The notes under the pieces: generated by a model
The model's input: the letters and a program-made list of their open reading frames with translations, nothing else
The model's database searches: none
What the model was told of the DNA's origin: nothing
Position numbers and translations under genes: made by a program
Shown: in pieces, positions 47,137-58,695 of the stretch
How the letters are laid out: the number at the start of each line of letters is the position of its first letter
Numbering within the stretch: position 1 is the first letter of the stretch
From: Megalobrama amblycephala
Taxonomy: Eukaryota > Chordata > Actinopteri > Cypriniformes > Xenocyprididae
DNA: 64,000 bases
Direction of reading: 5' to 3'
Assembly (NCBI RefSeq): GCF_018812025.1
Contig: NC_063046.1
Coordinates: 2,134,171 to 2,198,170, forward strand

Positions 47137-47272
47137 CTCTCTTTGTAGATCTAGAAAGTGTTAACAACGGTACAAAGTTTCATGTCATTTGGACAAAGAG
47201 AATTTTTTATTTTTTATTTGAGCAAACGTCGTTTGGGGTCTGTGCAGACCCCAAAGACCCTATAAGGGTTAA
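45860..47272. mobile_element. piggyBac-like fold-back element with TTAA ends
   Basis: TTAA at 45860-45863 and 47269-47272, with ends CCCTTATGCGGTCTTCG and AGACCCTATAAGGG. Inside, left arm about 45895-46445 is the reverse complement of right arm about 46540-47055. Small hairpins GGGGTCTCCACAGACCCC (left) and GGGGTCTGTGCAGACCCC (right end) are visible. Several T-runs of over 20 bases. No transposase. Confidence 0.7.
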
Positions 47273-47942
47273 ACAATCAGCTTCTTAGCAGAGAGCTGCA
47301 TAAACAGAATTTGATCTGTCAGATAAAGGAAATGTACAAAATGTGCAGAGTTGTGGGTCCCCAGGCTAGAGTTGAGAACCACTGATAAATGTACAGAGCT
47401 GGACAGTAGATAAGGTGAAGCCCATTTTAGGTTCATACAATAACTTTTGAACTGGAATTGTTTTCCATAGGGCATTAGACATTTGAGAACATTAACCACA
47501 TCAGAATTCATTCATGCTATTGAGCTGACAGGGCACACATAAAAAAAAAAGTGCCCAAAACATCCCTCATTCTTTTTTTTTTTTTTTTTTTTTTTTTTTC
47601 TCCTTGAGGTGAAGCCGGGCTTGTCCTTCCATTCATTCAGTTATGCAGCAGGAACTCTAAAGTAGTTCTTATTTGTCTGGACTGGTAGTATCACATTTAA
47701 GCCACAGTCACACTTTAAGCTCCTTTTACTTCCATTCATACACATACAAACATGGGGGACCAACAACACAAGCTCATGCAAAGAAACTTGGCATTCAAAG
47801 AGAAGACGTGGGACCATTAGACAATCTTAACATCAAAGAGTGGCCTCTTGGCTTAATGCAAATTATTAAAGCTGCAAAGCTGTGCAGGATTGCAGTGTTG
47901 GAGGAAAATCTGTAAATTCTGTAGATATGTTGCTTAAAGTCT
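47273..47942. other. Unassigned stretch
   Basis: AT-rich, with a T-run near 47574-47600. No gene seen. Confidence 0.4.
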
Positions 47943-48380
47943 AGTGTGACCAGGGTTGGGGAGTAACTGAATACATGTAACGGTGTTATGTAATCAGGAT
48001 ACAAAAATCCAGTAACTAATTCATTACAGTTGTCAAAACGTAGTAATCAGATTACAGTTTCATGTAATCTGCTGCTCGCTTATACAGTATTTCCTGGTTC
48101 TGTTGCCAGTGATGACTCACGCGAGCCACCCGCTGGTGCATGCGCAAATAACAACCGTCTACAATCTCCTCAGACACAGATTTAACCACTGCTGCTAGTT
48201 GAAATGATGCTGCCCGTGGGGAAAAATGCTTTCAATTCATAGAAATTTTGCTATTTTGTTTTCAAAGAAGAAAATGCAAACAACATAGTTGTACAGTGCA
48301 AATGCTGCCTTCCAGCTACGGGACTAAACAATAATCTGTAATACCATACTGTAGCCACTAGATGTCTGAATAGCCCTTTA

Positions 48381-48401
48381 CACACACACACACACACACA
48401 T

Positions 48402-48486
<85 letters not shown>
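48381..48486. repeat. (CA)n microsatellite
   Basis: About 106 bases of alternating CA with a single ATTATA interruption near 48400. Confidence 0.95.
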
Positions 48487-48488
<2 letters not shown>

Positions 48489-48838
48489 GGGGCTGTGTAT
48501 TCCCAAGTTTTGGAAATGAGACATGATTGCTTAGTTTCAATAGTTTTTAAAAGTAACCAAAATGCTAAACATTAAAGCAGAACACACACGAACAGAAATC
48601 CATTTGATCCAAGCTTGTTCAGTTTTGTTATGATCTGATGTGACTTTTATATTTTTAAGCTCTAAACAACAACAACGGTAATAATATTGCAATAAATTTA
48701 TCAGATTTGTAAAATAATTTTTATTGTTGAGACCCGTTCAAAAGTATGGAACGTGTAAAATTTAAAAACTTGCAGAAATTTAGAAGAAATAATTAAAGTT
48801 AAATTTAAAAATGCAATTTATTTACAGTAAAGCCCCCC

Positions 48839-48976
<138 letters not shown>

Positions 48977-49138
48977 CTTTTTTTATACATGTGACCTTGA
49001 AGTAATCCAAAAGTAATCAGATTACATTACTTTCATATTGTGGTACTTGGATTACGTTACTGAATTTTTTTTTATGAAGTAATTTGTAGCTGTAAGGGAA
49101 TACATTTTTAAAGTAACCCTACCAAGCCTGAGTGTGAC

Positions 49139-49933
49139 CATGGCTTCACACACACTTTCATAAAAGTGCAATTTAATGCAGAAAAAATCGTATCAATCCA
49201 TAATAACTATTGTCAGTAATGTCAGTTTTGTCTCGAAAGGGTGTCACTATAAACTAATAAGCCTACTGGTCAACCTTATCAGCTCATCAAAGTTTGAACT
49301 GCCAGAACTTGATTAAAGGGGCTATATGTAAGAATTTTCATGTAATGACTCGGATGTTTTTGCCGGGAAAATCCAAAAAGGATGTGTTGTTTATGCTCTC
49401 CTGATTTCTGTTCAGTTATTATTGCTTATACAATGTTCATCCAACGCTAGCTCACGTCACTAGGTGTGTGTGCATGGAGTAATAATTTGCTGGCTGCAGT
49501 TCACTTAATGACCACTGGTATCATTAATAACTAAGGTTTATGAATTCTACATAGAGCCTCTTTAAGAACAGCTGTAACTTAAGAGAAAAGACAGGAAATT
49601 TTATGAAACAGAGAGCTGAATGGGATCAGGAAATAATCTGAATAAGACTTGAATTTGCATTGGCCAAACAAACAGCTTGGCTCAATGTGTAGAGTGTATT
49701 TATTTATATCACAATAACAGTATCATATATCACTGAAACTATACACTGTACCTCACAACTGTCTATATTAAATAGCTTTGTCTTTTGTTTAGGACACAAC
49801 CTTTTCTAAATGGTAAAGGCTACTGGCTGACACATCCCTTATGACATTCATATATATACCATCATACCAACAATTGCCTATTAACAATTCCCAGTAAGAG
49901 TGAAGGTATTTGTCTCCATGATCTCTCTCATAG
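49139..49933 (+). other. wnt9a: Sequence upstream of wnt9a exon 2 (intron)
   Basis: No repeat or coding exon was recognised. A signal-peptide exon of wnt9a was not found, so intron 1 includes this stretch and an unknown length upstream. Ends in a pyrimidine-rich acceptor CTCTCATAG at 49925-49933. Confidence 0.45.
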
Positions 49934-50193
49934 GCTGACCGGTAAAGAACCCCTGTCCATTCTGCCACTGACCTCACAGCCAGACGAAAGAACGGGCAAG
50001 GCACACTACAAGCTGTGTGATCGACTCAAACTGGAGAAGAAACAGCGCAGAATGTGCAGACGGGACCCTGGAGTGGCCGAGACTCTCATAGAGGCCATCA
50101 GCATGAGTGCCTTAGAGTGCCAGTACCAGTTCCGCTTTGAGAGATGGAACTGCACTTTGGAGGGTAACTACAGGGCTCAAATTTTAAAGAGAG
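49934..50193 (+). CDS. wnt9a: wnt9a, exon 2
   Basis: Secreted lipid-modified ligand that binds Frizzled/LRP receptors and signals in development; family knowledge assigns WNT9A roles in joint, craniofacial and skeletal patterning. This exon is 260 bases, with acceptor ATAG before 49934 and donor GTAAGTA at 50194. The split glycine codon (G at each end) gives phase 1 at both borders. It encodes [13 protein letters not shown], the [20 protein letters not shown] block, [20 protein letters not shown] and [22 protein letters not shown] is a potential N-glycosylation site; the cysteine pattern (C, C, C, C) matches the Wnt N-terminal domain. The sequence joins directly in phase to exon 3. Match to WNT9A rather than WNT9B rests on the following exon (DEAPDLENR). 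No frameshift or stop. Confidence 0.93.
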
Positions 50194-51093
50194 GTAAGTA
50201 GTGTGCAATATTTTTTTGACTTTTTTGCTGGGGTCAACTTTTTACAAATAAATTCTAAAGCATTATTTAGGTTTGTCTTGCACAACCCACACTGTAAAAT
50301 AAATAAATAAATAAATACAATACATTTGAGTTTAATAAACTAAACTTAAAGTACCCCTATTATGGTATTTATTAAGGTTCCTAATTTTGCTTTGGAGGTC
50401 TTCTACAATAGGTTTACATGCATCCAAAGTCATGCATCTCTATAAACACCTCCTTTCTGAGAGCTTACTCTGGAATTACTGACAACTCGTTTCGGGCAGT
50501 TCAGAATCGGATCTTTCGTTTGGGAGACAGTTACTCTGTTTATTGTGCATTTCGATCTTTGAAACTTTGCAGATCTTTTACATTCACAAACAGCAATATA
50601 ACACACTACATGAAAGGTATATCCAAAAAAAGGGTTAGGGTTAGGACCATTAATCCATGAAATTACTATGAGTGTGACATGACTATGAAATCACAAAATA
50701 AAAGACATGAAACAAGAAAGTGATAGCAAAACCCAAAACCAACCATGACACTCCAGTCTCGGTGTTATAAGCTGATTTTACTGTATGCACTCAAGAAACC
50801 AAAAAGTGTTCAGGTTTAGAGTTTTCTCAGATTTATTTGATGAACAGAAAGTTTAAAGAACAGTATTTATTTGAAATAGAAATTATTTATAACATCATAA
50901 ATGTATTTACTGTCATTTTTGATTAATTTAATGCATTGCTGAACAGAAGTAAGTGCAAGGTTGGGTTGGTGCTGTTACTAGCATTCCCTGCAGGTGAAAT
51001 TCAACTTATAAAATCACAGGGGGAAAAAAAATCACAGAATTAAAGGTCAGGAATGAACTATTGGCTGCCTCATAACCCCCATGTTCCTTACAG
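50194..51093 (+). other. wnt9a: wnt9a intron between exons 2 and 3
   Basis: 900 bases with GT-AG borders (GTAAGTA to TTACAG). Frames inside (50418-50660) are chance. No transposon boundary was recognised, making it one of the few clean stretches in the window. Confidence 0.8.
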
Positions 51094-51356
51094 GCTTCAA
51101 GGAGACGGCATTCCTCTATGCCATCTCTTCAGCAGGCCTGACCCACGCCATGGCCAAAGCCTGCAGTGCTGGCCGCATGGAGCGCTGCACCTGTGATGAG
51201 GCTCCTGACCTGGAGAACCGCAAGGCTTGGCAGTGGGGAGGCTGTGGAGACAACCTCAAGTACAGCAACAAATTTGTCAAAGACTTCTTGGGTAAGAGGT
51301 CCAATAAGGACCTCCGCGCCCGGATAGACCTGCACAACAGCAATGTAGGAATGAAG
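51094..51356 (+). CDS. wnt9a: wnt9a, exon 3
   Basis: 263 bases; acceptor CCTTACAG, donor GTAGGC. Phase continues from exon 2 through a glycine codon, giving [80 protein letters not shown] and HNSNVGMK. This is the highly conserved Wnt core: [25 protein letters not shown] and KFVKxF. The [12 protein letters not shown] and WGGCGDN choices fit WNT9A, in contrast to the WNT9B-type CTCDDSPGLESR. The palmitoleoylated serine motif (CHGVSGSC) and the C-terminal cysteine domain belong to the next exon, which is not in this window. The frame is intact. Confidence 0.95.
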
Positions 51357-52746
51357 GTAGGCTGCAAAGATATATTAAAACGTATTTGTCAGGTTAGTAT
51401 AGTTATGTTTATCGGGGTGTTTTTTTGTTTGTTAGTTAGTTTGTTTGTTTTGGGGTTTTTTTTTTTTTTTGGATTAAATGTCACTGGCAAAACTGTTTTT
51501 AAAATGAGAATCATAATATGGGAAATGTATAAAAGAAACATGCAAACATGGAGTTGATAGTATCACTTAGCTTTCTTTCATTGTGGTGGTTAAATTAACA
51601 GCTTCATAAATTCCTTAAGGGCACATAAATAGTCTGTAAAAGACCCATTTTAAATCACTTAAATTGACTTTAATTCAGTAATTTATAATAAATGCCCATT
51701 AATCAAGGTTTGGTTTCCCTTTCAGTCTAAAAAGCATTATGTTTGTCCAAGTCTTTCATTGTTTTTGGTAAGAGAAAGAGTTGAGGTAACATTGAGGCCC
51801 TTGTAAGAGTAAAAACAAAAAAGAAGGAACAGAAAAAGACCCATAACTGAGAGCCAAAGTAAACTAAAGATCTGGCACCAACATATTGTCTCATATTGTT
51901 AGTTTTAGTTTTAGAATGAATATAAATTACAGCACTGCTCAGCAGATGCTCAGGACTCTTTGCTTGTCCATCTGAAGTAGTCATCCTCGGGCCATTTTGT
52001 CTGTGATAAGAGATTTACAACACTGCATTTTTGGTCCATCTGCACATGTAAGGAGGTGTAAGGGGTTTGGGGTCAAATCCCATATGGAGAACAAACTTGG
52101 AATGTGCTAGCCTCGGCATCACCTGCAATTTAAAGCTGACGTTACACATTTTCCTCTCCTTCCATTGTGGTGGATTTGCAGTTTTTGTTGAACAAGTCTA
52201 CCACTTGTTCAACAGAAACTGTCCAGACAGCACTTTTTTATGCTTATCTTAAGGTTCAGTTCAAACTCTTACCACTGCATGAAAAGGCATGTCTCCGGAC
52301 CATAAACGTCCACGCACAAACCCGTAAACGACACAATTCTGGCAGTTTCTGTACATGTGCTCTGGCGTGCCTGTTTTCTTGACACGGCCAGAAATGGACC
52401 ACTTCATGTGCGGACGTTTCTCAGTCTGTTCACCAACGCTATAAACCCCTGTACACGGACGGAAATGTTCACTCACTCATCGGTAAATCCCTGTGTCTTG
52501 TGCACACGCTGTAAATCTCCAAAAATTCCTGGGTACAAGCAGTTAAATCTCCGGAAACGGACACTCATGCCTAAATAAACTTCTGTAAATTACCGTACAG
52601 TTAATGTATTTTAAATGCTACTGGCTTTCAATATAAAAATGTGTCTCATTAGCTTATCAAAAGTAGTTGTCAACAAAGTCACAGACATAGCAAAGCATCA
52701 ACAAAACTCGGTTTTATTTTTGAGTAAATGCAGGACTGCAACATTT
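51357..52746 (+). other. wnt9a: wnt9a intron 3, first part
   Basis: No further Wnt exon appears to the right; the conserved CKCHGVSGSC motif is not seen on the + strand. 52250-52590 is a GTAAATCTCC/ACGGAC-rich stretch of unclear origin. The short frames 51727-52578 are not supported. Confidence 0.5.
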
Positions 52747-53385
52747 AAAGGATTAGTCCACTTTCAAATACAAATTTCCTGATAATTTACTCACTCCCAT
52801 GTCATCCAAGATGTCCATGTCCTTCTTTCTTCAGTTGAAAAGAAATTAAGGTTTTTGATGAAAACATTCCAGGATTATTCTCCTTATAGTGGACTTCAAT
52901 GGACTCCAAACAGTTGAAGGTCAAAATGAGTTTTAGTACAGCTTCAAAGGGCTTTAAACGATACCAGACAAGCAATAAGGGTCTTATCTAGCGAAACAAT
53001 CGGTCATTTTATTAAAAAAACAAAACAAATGTATATGCTTTATAAACACAAATGATCGCCTTTAAAGTGCTTCGCCATTCTGCCCTCTGTATTCTTCAAA
53101 ACGCTTACGCTGTATGTCTTACGCCTTCCCTATTCTACTTACGGAAAAAACGGAACTGGCGCCGCGTTCGTTCCGTAAGTTGAATAGGGATGGTGTAGGA
53201 CACACAGCGCAAGCATTTTGAAGAATACGGAAGGTGGAATTTTAAGAAAATGACTGATTGTTTCGCTAGATAAGACCCTTACTCCTCGTCTGGTATCGTT
53301 TAAAGCCCTTTGAAGCTGCACTGAAACTAATTTTGACCTTCAACCGTTTGGAGTCCATTGAAGCAAAGAACAGTTGTGGATCATC
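52747..53385. mobile_element. Fold-back MITE (AAAGGATTAGTCCAC end)
   Basis: Left arm about 52889-53155 (CTTCAATGGACTCCAAACAG, CTTATCTAGCGAAACAATC) is complementary to right arm about 53160-53370 (GATTGTTTCGCTAGATAAG). Centre near 53158. No transposase frame. Located in intron 3 of wnt9a. Confidence 0.7.
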
Positions 53386-53511
53386 CAGGTAATGACACAA
53401 TATTAAATATGAAAAAATTCAGCTTTAATTTTGACTAAATAAACATATGTTAAATGAAATGGCTTATTCAGGGCAGTACTAAAAAAATAACAACTCCCTC
53501 TTATTTTGTTT

Positions 53512-54060
53512 ATTAAAAGGTTAGTTCACCCAAAAATTAAATATCTTTCATTAATTACTCGCCCTCATGTTGTTCCACACCCGTAAGTCCTTCATTCATC
53601 TTCGGAACACAAATTAAGATATATTTTTATGAAATCCGAGAGGTATATGATTTGTCCACAGACAGCAATATAATCACCACTTTCAAGGACCAGAAAAGTA
53701 CTAAAGACATCGTTAAAACAGTTGATGTGACTACAGTAGTTCAACCTTAATGTTATGAAGCAACGAGAATACTTTTGTGCACAAAAACAAAACAAAAATA
53801 ATGACTTGATTCAACTATCTCTTCTTTTCCCTGTCATTATCCTTACGCAGGTGACGCAGTAAGCATAGTGCAGTCTTACATGTTTACGTCCACATGCCAG
53901 CTCAGTATTGGCCAAAACTGGTCACGTGAGCAGAACGACGCATGCATGTGATGCTGACGCAGGAGCTGGCCAATAATGAGTTGGCGTTCTGACGTAGAAC
54001 CTGGAAGTGCTGAACATAAACAATGTATGAAAATGACACAGAAGACAAGAGACTGTTGAA
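53512..54060. mobile_element. Fish MITE (AAAGGTTAGTTCACCCAAA end)
   Basis: Opens with AAAGGTTAGTTCACCCAAAA, a very common end of fish MITEs, and contains TCATGTTGTTCCACACC, CATCTTCGGAACACAAATTA in the usual order. Right boundary uncertain. Confidence 0.55.
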
Positions 54061-54069
54061 TTAAGACAT

Positions 54070-54800
54070 TATTAGGGCCTGAGCACCAATGGTGCTCCTA
54101 TTGGAATTGCTCCATTTATTGGGGCCCAAGCCCTGAAAGGGTGAAGGCCCTATTATTTTCCTTAGGATTATTAGGGCCCAAGCCACTAAGGCACAGGGCC
54201 CTAATAATTTTCTAAGGATTTTTTTCAACCATCAAGGGATTTTTGGGGGCCTTAATGTGCTCAAAATCTCTTGAAAATTGGCACACACATTGGAATCTGC
54301 AGCCATTAGGACAGCACAGAGGCTGGGAACCCGGGCATGGCACAGGGGCTCTACGGCGCCCCATTGAATGGGGTCTGAAAACTTGGTCTGTATATCAAAC
54401 ACGCTTGCATGTATTAGTATGAAACTCAGTACACATATAGAACTCATCGGCACTAACAACTTTCGTCCTCTAAGTTATACAGCGGCTCAACAGGAAGCTG
54501 TTATGGGTTGTTCAAAAAACGCATGCTCTGGATTTTGATATACTCCTCCTAGGCGAATAATCCGATCACCACCAAACTCGGTCAGCATGAAGTCAAGACA
54601 TTGAGGATGCTAAATTACGAGTGAATTTTTGATATCTCGAACGGTTTGGCCATGGTGAGGCAACGAATTTATGGTGAGATAAGGGGAACAGGAAGTGTGT
54701 TATAACATCTGCATACATTGATTGATTTTTATGAAACTTCAGCTATTCGTTCGTTGTAGGAGGCCAATCACATGGATGTGACTATGTGTTATAAACATTT
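54070..54800. repeat. ATTAGGGCCTGAGCACC-type fish repeat
   Basis: Three ATTAGGGCCC-like blocks (54071, 54171 and 54108 variants) followed by a CAGCGGCTCAACAGGAAGC body. Related to the old repeat at 17945-24400. The frame 54232-54459 is not a gene. Confidence 0.5.
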
Positions 54801-55137
54801 GCTCTGTAATATTTGTTTAGTTTTTGAAAGGCAGGTTAAAAAAGACATTATGTTTGTTTTTGTTTTTATTTTGTTTTTATTATGACTTTGGTAATTATGC
54901 CCTTTGCAGGTTATTGGACACTGTGAAATTTGTGCTTTAAGTTTGTGACAAGCACATAAAAATTACGTTTTTCATTGGAGTAATAATAAAGAAGCTGTCC
55001 TACATTCATTAGTCTTACTGTGTTGGGCTTGGAAAACTGCCACATCAAACGAGAAAAAAAAAAGAAAATAAATTAATATATGTATATAGGCATCAGTATC
55101 GGTTTCGGTGAGTACCAGAAAAATAGTATCGGTACTC
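54801..55137. other. Unassigned stretch
   Basis: AT-rich; 55086-55142 has GTATCGGT-type sequence seen at ends of some fish DNA elements. Nothing else recognised. Confidence 0.35.
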
Positions 55138-55243
55138 ATACTTGTCACGGAAACGCCAGGCTCACCCAATCACAATGCTCCCTGTCACCAGAGCACACAC
55201 ACCTGCACGTCATTTGCACTCCAATCACCAGCAGTATAAAGGA

Positions 55244-55281
<38 letters not shown>

Positions 55282-55568
55282 TTGTCCGGTCTCGTTAGCA
55301 TCTTACCTACATGCTTACTTCAAGGACTCCATTGGATTACTTGCCTGTCTCCAGTCTGTCTCCTGTTCTCCTCCTGTGTAATCCTTCGTCGTGTGTGAAG
55401 TCCAACGTCTACGTTACATCTGGAAACCCGCATTCTGCCATCCTCTGTCACCTTCAATACAAAGGACAGTATTACCATTTCATTACCATATATTCATTAT
55501 CACTCCTCTGAAGATTTGCCATTCTCTCACCTGTTTGTGTGTTGTTCATTTGGTTGTGAAAATAAACG

Positions 55569-55709
55569 CCTCACATATTATTGTAGCCTAGTTTGTGCTG
55601 AATACAGTGTAATGACACTTTTGTCATTAATATGTTTATGAACAACTGAAAAAAGCACAAATGTCAGGGCATGTCAACACCCAAAAATCCTCAGACCCCA
55701 GAGGGTTAA
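55569..55709. mobile_element. piggyBac-like fragment inside the Gypsy remnant
   Basis: Contains CACATATTATTGTAGCC, TTAATATGTTTATGAACAAC and CAGACCCCAGAGGG followed by TTAA at 55706-55709, matching the right end of copies 2 and 3. The left part is missing. Confidence 0.65.
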
Positions 55710-56790
55710 GACAGCTGACTTGCCTTCCGTCTACCAGATTCACTCAATAACTGGGAGGCCCCTCAGTCGAAAAAAGATCAACCATATGGTCGGACCCGTT
55801 CAACTTCAAGTTGGCATCCTCCAACAACTCCATCTGCTGGTTCTGGAGGAGTCCACCACTGACGTGGTCCTAGGGCGCCCATGGTTGGAGCAGCACAACC
55901 CAGTGATTTCATGGAAAACCGGTGAGATCCTGAATCTGCTTCTCGACCCTGCCTCAACCATCTTCTCAGCGATCCAGACATCTCCCCCTCTGTGCCACCT
56001 CCATTGAGAGCCCCGTTGAGAAGCGGTCCATGGACATTCCAACTGTCAAGTTCCGCTACCCCCTTCCTCTTGTCCCAGCTGCCCTGGAACATCTACTTGG
56101 TGCCACTGTTTTCTCCAAGTCTGACCTACGCAGCGCCTACAACCTCATCCGGATACGTGAGGGGGATGAGTGGAAGACTGCCTTTGTGACCCCTACTGGC
56201 CACTACGAATATCTCATCATGCCTTATGGATTAGTCAATGCCCCCTCAGTATTCCAGGATTTCATACATGAGGTGCTCCAAAAGTTCCTGCACAAGTTAG
56301 TTCTGGTTTACATTGACGACATCCTCATTTACTCCCAGAGCTTGGCCGAACATCGCCAGCACATTGCAGAGGTCCTGCAATGCCTGAGGGAGTTCCATCT
56401 GTTCCTCAAGGCAGAGAAATGCTCCTTCCATCAACCCTCAGTGCAGTTCCTTGGCTATAACATTGACAGCAGTGGCATCCGGATGGACAAGGGGAAGGTG
56501 GATGCCATCAGAAACTGGCCAGCACCCTCCACAGTCAAAGAACTTCAACGCTTTCTTGGATTTGCCAATTTCTATATTCGTTTTATCCAGAACTAGAGCA
56601 TCATCTCCAGTCCACTCACCAACCTCCTCCATAATAGGCCCAAGTCTCTGTCCTGGAACCCAGCTGCCACCAATGCCCTGAGGAACGTTCTTGGGTTCCT
56701 AGAAAGACATACTCGACCCCATCCTGCTCGACACATTCCACGCCAACCATCCTGGTCAGACGGAGAGGGCCATGGAGGGGGGGGGGGGGT
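55710..56790 (+). pseudogene. Gypsy protease and reverse transcriptase remnants
   Basis: 55720-56007 encodes protease C-terminus (VVLGRPWLEQHNPVISWKTG). A deletion then joins to an RT frame (56030-56596): [56 protein letters not shown] (YIDD catalytic box) and [16 protein letters not shown], ending at a TAG (56594-56596). Further right the reading continues LTNLLHNRPKSLSWNPAA and then an integrase-end-like SDGEGHGGG before the polypurine tract. RNase H and most of the integrase are gone. This is a different Gypsy lineage from the element at 32299. Not functional. Confidence 0.75.
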
Positions 56791-57384
56791 ACTGTCACAG
56801 AAACGCCAGGCTCCACTGTCACCCAATCACAACGCTCCCTGTCACCAGAATTCTAAGCACACACACCTGCACATCATTTGCACTCCAATCACCAGCAGTA
56901 TAAAGGACTCTCTCTCACACACACTCATTGTCCCATCTCGTTAGCATCTTACCTACATGCTTACCTCAAGGACTCCGTTGGATTACTTACCTGTCTCCAG
57001 TCTGTCTCCTGTTCTCCTCCTGTGTACTCCTTCGTCGTGTGTGAAGTCCAATGTCTATGTTACGTCTGGAAACCCGCATTCTGCCATCCTCCGTCACCTT
57101 CAATACAAAGGACAGTATTACCATTCCATTCATTATCACTCCTCTGAAGATTTGCCATTCTCTCACCTGTTTGTGTGTTGTTCATCTGGTTGTGAAAATA
57201 AGCACCTTTCTAATCTACGTTCAGTGTTTCTGAACATGTCTCTAGTTATTATAACTACTCTAAAATCTAGACACATATCTTACTCCTACCTGACACTGAT
57301 ATTAAAATCATCTTTGCAGTTTCCATGATTTGGCTCCATTTATTAATTTTATAATTTAATTTTTTAAGCACTTTTTCACACAGT

Positions 57385-58586
57385 CAGCTCATTATCCACT
57401 AATTCGGCCACACCCACGGAGCGAGTGCTATTCAGACGCAAATTCTGAGGCAATACATTGTCACAATCGTGTATTTATTATCTTCAAAAGTGTCTATCTG
57501 CATGTTATAGCCATGGTTACAGCGATCTCTGGATGCCTCTGTTAGTTCCTGGAATGTCACATGGTATGTCTGTTCTTCATCACGAGTCATTTGTGGACTA
57601 TGTGCTCAGAGCGCCCTCCGGCTGCAAGTATGAATTGAAAACACAGTATCCAGCGCTTATAGTGATGACAATAAATAATGAATAAATATTACTCCTATGT
57701 ATAGAAAACTGACATAAACATATGAGAATCCATCAATATTTCTCCAAATGTGCATGCTTTTAAGCAAAAATCCTATATGAAATGCCATAGAGGTAACATG
57801 AATGTTCATACGCTTTGCATCACAGAAATACATTATATTTTAAAGTATATTAAAATAGAAAACCATTATTTTAAATTGTAATAATATTTCACAGTATTGC
57901 TGTTTTTTCTGTATTTTTGATATAAAGCATGATGAACATGAGACTTCTTTTAAATACATTATAATAGTAATGTGTCCAATCTTTTGACTGGTACTGTAAT
58001 TTAAACTATAATAGGCCTATACAGTGGACATTATATTAACGTTAATACAGATGATATGATCCTGTTATCAGAGGGTTTTTTCACATAGCCTACCAGACTG
58101 AAGGGGTCATTATGCAGGTCATTATGCCGGTCTTTGTCTTCTCAGGTGTGAATCACAGCATTATTCATGAAGATTCACACTTCCATGCATACTGTGTGTC
58201 GACAAAAAGTTTTACAAAATTTAAATCAATACATTGTTTTATATGAACGAGTAGGCAGGATAATTTTTACATCATTCTGAAGCAAAAATTCTAGTCTACA
58301 ACCTCCAATACCCAGAAGTCTTGTGAACACATATTTAATATTTGTTTTATGGCTTTATTTCAGTGACTTTTTTTTTTCAATAACCACGCATAAATGTTAT
58401 TCCTTCAAAAATATAAACATGTATATACATGTTGCTCACATATTATGGTAGCCTAGTTCGTGCTGAGTACAGTGTAATGACACCTTTTCCATTAATATGT
58501 TTATGAACAACTGAAAAAAGCACAAATGTCAGGGCATGTCAAAACTTCTCCAGGGCCCCAAACCAGCCTCAGACTCCAGAGATTAA
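57385..58586. mobile_element. piggyBac-like element, copy 5 (left end lost)
   Basis: Shares GCGCCCTCCGGCTGCAAGTA, CATAGAGGTAACAT and GTCAGGGCATGTCAAAACTT with the other copies. Right end CAGACTCCAGAG followed by TTAA (58583-58586). The other end is not found. Same orientation as copy 2. Confidence 0.65.
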
Positions 58587-58695
58587 ACCAGATAAACACC
58601 ATATGTTGTCAGTCTAATCTTAAGGCCTTAGTGATGTTAAATTGTGACGATCTTGAGTTTTCGTTGAAGGGTGTTGTCCGTGGTGGCCTGACAAA
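58587..58695. other. Short unassigned gap between elements
   Basis: No feature seen. Confidence 0.3.

Larger units (their letters stand above)
55143..57235 (+). mobile_element. Mosaic Gypsy remnant (LTR, protease/RT pieces, LTR)
   Basis: 5' LTR (from 55143, TGTCACGGAAACGCC) is cut at about 55568 by piggyBac-like sequence. Internal pol pieces follow to 56790, then 3' LTR from 56793, preceded by a G-run polypurine tract (56775-56790). Both LTRs share ACACACCTGCACRTCATTTG and GGTTGTGAAAATAA. The two LTRs differ by many substitutions. 3' end near 57235 (CTGAACA) is tentative. Confidence 0.7.
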
